43,536 bases of DNA from UBA4416 sp020846025. Lineage in GTDB: Bacteria; Bacteroidota; Bacteroidia; B-17B0; Aurantibacillaceae. The first letter of the stretch is position 1, and every line of letters begins with the position of its first letter. The stretch is taken from the NCBI GenBank assembly GCA_963169295.1, contig CAUJDD010000089.1, positions 1 through 43,536 on the forward strand. The letters are read 5' to 3'. The position numbers were made by a program, and so were the translations under genes. A model generated the notes under the pieces. That model saw only the letters and a list, made by a program, of their open reading frames with translations, was not told the origin of the DNA and made no database searches. Shown here in pieces: positions 41,480-43,536 of this stretch.

Positions 41480-43536
41480 ATGTGTACTTTGAAAAAAACA
41501 ATTTGTATTAGTTGTATATTATTTTTGCAGGTAATTAGTATTAATTTTTATGCACAGATACCACAAGGCATAAATTATCAGTCTATAATTCGTACTTCGA
41601 GTGGGAGCGTTATCACGAATTCGTCAGTTACAGTCGATTTTAAGTTATACGATGGAATGTTAGGTGCAATGCTATATCAAGAAACACATTCGGCTACGAC
41701 CAATCAATTCGGTATGGTTAATTTAATAATTGGTCAAGGTACTCAAGTTTCTGGTTCTATTCCTTTTATAGCAATACCTTGGGGAAATGGCATTGCTTAT
41801 GAAGTGGTGGTTAACTCAAATGTTATTGGTACTAAACAGTTGTTTATGAGTGTTCCTTATGCTTTATATTCAAGAGCACCAATCGTAACTTATAGCAATA
41901 ATATTTTATCGGTAGGTGGTAATACAACTACTATTAATTCTAGCCTAACGTATTCGGCTGGTACTGGAATTGATATTTCAGGAAATATCATTTCAAATAC
42001 CTTAACACCTGTAACGCCAACTATTACAGGCAATGGACTTGCTGTTATAACACCCACAACGGGTAATAATTTTAACGTATCTGTACCTGCACCTGTATTA
42101 AATTACAATCAATTAACAAAAGAGTTAAGCATTACACAGGGCACAGCAGTTACAACACAAACTTTAATAGGTACTGGTAGTAATACTATAAGTATGAATG
42201 GAGCTGGAATTGCTAGTGTATCGCCAACTGTTGGTAATAACTTTACAGTAAATGTTCAAGCGCCTAGTTTTACTAATAATGGCCCATCTACAATATTGGG
42301 TTCATATCCAAATTACACTTTAAATTCTATAGCTACCCCTTCTACAACTTTAGTTCAAGGAAATAATATAACTTTAAATCAATCAGGTAATACATATACA
42401 GTTTCGTCACCTAGTCAGTCATTAAGTTTAGCTTCCAATATTTTGTCCATAACAGGTGGTAATTCAGTTACTTTACCAGCTACTGTTATTAATGGGACGG
42501 GCACAGGTATATCAACTGTTTCAACTTCAGCCAATAACTTTACTGTAAATGTACCAAACCCTACTTTTTCTACATTATCAGGGATTTTAAGTTTTGGAGG
42601 AACGAATACTGTTTCTATTACCTCGCCATTAAGTTTGTCAGGAACAACTTTGACATCTGGTGTTGGTACTAACTCAGTAAATTTAGCAACATTACCTAGT
42701 TTGTGGTCATCAGCAACAACTTCAGTTGCTACTTCTATTTTCCCAACTGGAATAGGTAATAGAGTTGGGATAGGTACAACTACTCCAAATAGTTTATTTG
42801 AAGTTAAAGATTATATTAATTTTGAAAATGTAGGTTCAAATACTAGTTTAGGACATTTTGCGGGTGTAAAAGCTTCGCCTCTTGCATATTACAATACATT
42901 TTTAGGATATTATGCTGGTCAAGCAGTTACATCTACAACAGGTACAGCCGCTGCAAATACTTACATTGGTTACAATTCAGGTGTAAATGCATCATTTGGT
43001 AATAATAATACTTTTGTAGGATCATCGTCTGGTTCATCTATTACAACGGGTTCACAAAATACTTTTTTAGGAAACACATCAGGCAATGGTGTTACTACTG
43101 GAGACAACAATGTTATAATAGGGCAAGGAGCTGGAGTAAATCATACTACTGCTTCTAATAATGTTTTTATTGGGAATGGTTCGGGGTTTTCAACTACAAC
43201 TCAATATACTAACGCTGTGGCAATTGGATATAATGCAAGGGTAAATGCTAATAATGCTTTGGTTTTAGGAAATACCACAACTAGTGTTGGTATCGGTGTT
43301 AATGCACCAGTTGAAAAATTAGAAGTAAATGGGAATGTACAAATTGATGGAGCAACAAGTGAGTATAAATATGGCACTGCTAAAACTAAGCAATTAAGCA
43401 TACCGTCAGTTGCATTTCAGTCTGAGAAATCAAATTTACATACGTCAAATTCAATTGGAGGTCAAATATATACAGTAGCAACTACTACCTTGTCTCTAGG
43501 CTATGCATCTTATTATTATGCTCAATTTTTGCTACC
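41480..43536 (+). CDS. Second fibre-like surface protein, partial (runs off window)
   Basis: Open from ATG 41480 to the window end, 685 residues seen; TTG 41489 is an alternative start. I translated it throughout and found no stop. The signal peptide ends INFYAQ, and the same N-terminal domain as its upstream neighbour follows (PQGINYQSIIRTSSG). Stalk modules ending NFTVNV come next. From about residue 472 to 604 lie eight repeats with a hydrophobic-G core followed by a small turn (FLGYYAG, YIGYNSG, FVGSSSG, FLGNTSG, IIGQGAG, FIGNGSG, AIGYNAR, VLGNTT). This beta-roll pattern is like the head of YadA-type trimeric adhesins, and VGIGVNAPVEKLEVNGNVQI follows. A C-terminal chaperone or anchor, if any, lies outside the window. 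Probably co-transcribed with the first fibre gene. Confidence 0.82.
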   Translation, partial: MCTLKKTICISCILFLQVISINFYAQIPQGINYQSIIRTSSGSVITNSSVTVDFKLYDGMLGAMLYQETHSATTNQFGMVNLIIGQGTQVSGSIPFIAIPWGNGIAYEVVVNSNVIGTKQLFMSVPYALYSRAPIVTYSNNILSVGGNTTTINSSLTYSAGTGIDISGNIISNTLTPVTPTITGNGLAVITPTTGNNFNVSVPAPVLNYNQLTKELSITQGTAVTTQTLIGTGSNTISMNGAGIASVSPTVGNNFTVNVQAPSFTNNGPSTILGSYPNYTLNSIATPSTTLVQGNNITLNQSGNTYTVSSPSQSLSLASNILSITGGNSVTLPATVINGTGTGISTVSTSANNFTVNVPNPTFSTLSGILSFGGTNTVSITSPLSLSGTTLTSGVGTNSVNLATLPSLWSSATTSVATSIFPTGIGNRVGIGTTTPNSLFEVKDYINFENVGSNTSLGHFAGVKASPLAYYNTFLGYYAGQAVTSTTGTAAANTYIGYNSGVNASFGNNNTFVGSSSGSSITTGSQNTFLGNTSGNGVTTGDNNVIIGQGAGVNHTTASNNVFIGNGSGFSTTTQYTNAVAIGYNARVNANNALVLGNTTTSVGIGVNAPVEKLEVNGNVQIDGATSEYKYGTAKTKQLSIPSVAFQSEKSNLHTSNSIGGQIYTVATTTLSLGYASYYYAQFLL
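41813..41976 (+). repeat. Copy 2 of the 164-bp near-identical block
   Basis: Counterpart of 38859-39022: 5 differences in 164 nt. One codon has two changes (His to Tyr), one change gives Pro to Leu, and the other two are silent. Confidence 0.85.
42573..42666 (+). repeat. Copy 2 of the 94-bp identical block
   Basis: Counterpart of 39598-39691, identical over 94 nt. The distance between the two shared blocks differs in the two genes (575 nt in the first, 596 nt in the second), so the sequence between them is not a simple duplication. Confidence 0.9.

Noticed and set aside
38544..43536. Prophage or phage tail region
   Set aside because: The fibre-like repeats resemble tail fibres, but both proteins have Sec signal peptides and the Bacteroidota PQGINYQ N-terminal domain, and no phage structural, integrase or lysis genes are near.
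1..43536. tRNA, rRNA, CRISPR, insertion sequence or toxin-antitoxin and defence genes
   Set aside because: Intergenic spaces are short and I saw no cloverleaf, spacer array, transposase or nuclease-type defence gene on either strand.

Overview
The window is an A+T-rich chromosomal stretch from a member of the Bacteroidota. Several things point there: secreted proteins with C-terminal type IX secretion (T9SS) sorting domains, promoters with the TTG-N19-TAnnTTTG pattern instead of TTGACA/TATAAT, families largely restricted to this phylum (DUF6029, Omp28, DUF2851, small PspC protein, PQGINYQ-type fibre N-termini), and a near absence of Shine-Dalgarno sequences. I see no tRNA, rRNA, CRISPR array, insertion sequence or prophage. 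Most genes are core chromosomal functions interspersed with envelope proteins.

Layout. 1-173: tail of a SpoIIE/PP2C-type phosphatase. 174-519: non-coding. 520-3989: class II ribonucleotide reductase (nrdJ), a clear terminator and pyrF. 3980-10136, minus strand: L,D-transpeptidase, a T9SS cargo protein, a GlcD-like FAD oxidase translationally coupled to a small membrane protein, and mnmE. 10242-13009, plus: an atypical ABC ATPase and a polytopic membrane protein. 13027-16177, minus: a tlpA / DUF6029 barrel / Omp28 cluster that looks like an envelope redox module. 16419-17207: a glycine-linker lipoprotein. 17333-19856, plus: fmt, an HU protein with a textbook promoter and terminator, and a secreted protein. 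19857-21638, minus: M28 peptidase plus a helical protein. 21723-25966: tdk, a metal-ligand-less amidohydrolase (minus), an RsmB-like rRNA methyltransferase, a rhodanese and a YdeI-like protein. 25976-33427, minus: a VWA membrane protein, fabG, a LamG/T9SS protein and topA. 33714-38393, plus: a tight five-gene set (miaB, sigma-54 activator, haem c lipoprotein, DUF2851, PspC). 38544-43536, plus: two paralogous fibre-like surface proteins, the second cut by the window end.

How it fits together. Nucleotide and DNA metabolism (nrdJ, pyrF, tdk, topA, HU) and translation/tRNA functions (mnmE, fmt, miaB, RsmB-like) sit beside envelope genes. The least understood parts are the ABC ATPase/polytopic pair with altered ATPase motifs, the tlpA-DUF6029-omp28 cluster with Cys pairs in all three proteins, and the tandem fibre genes, which share patches of 97-100% DNA identity inside diverged sequence and so appear to be recombining. 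Annotation rests on motif recognition by eye; no database search was possible.
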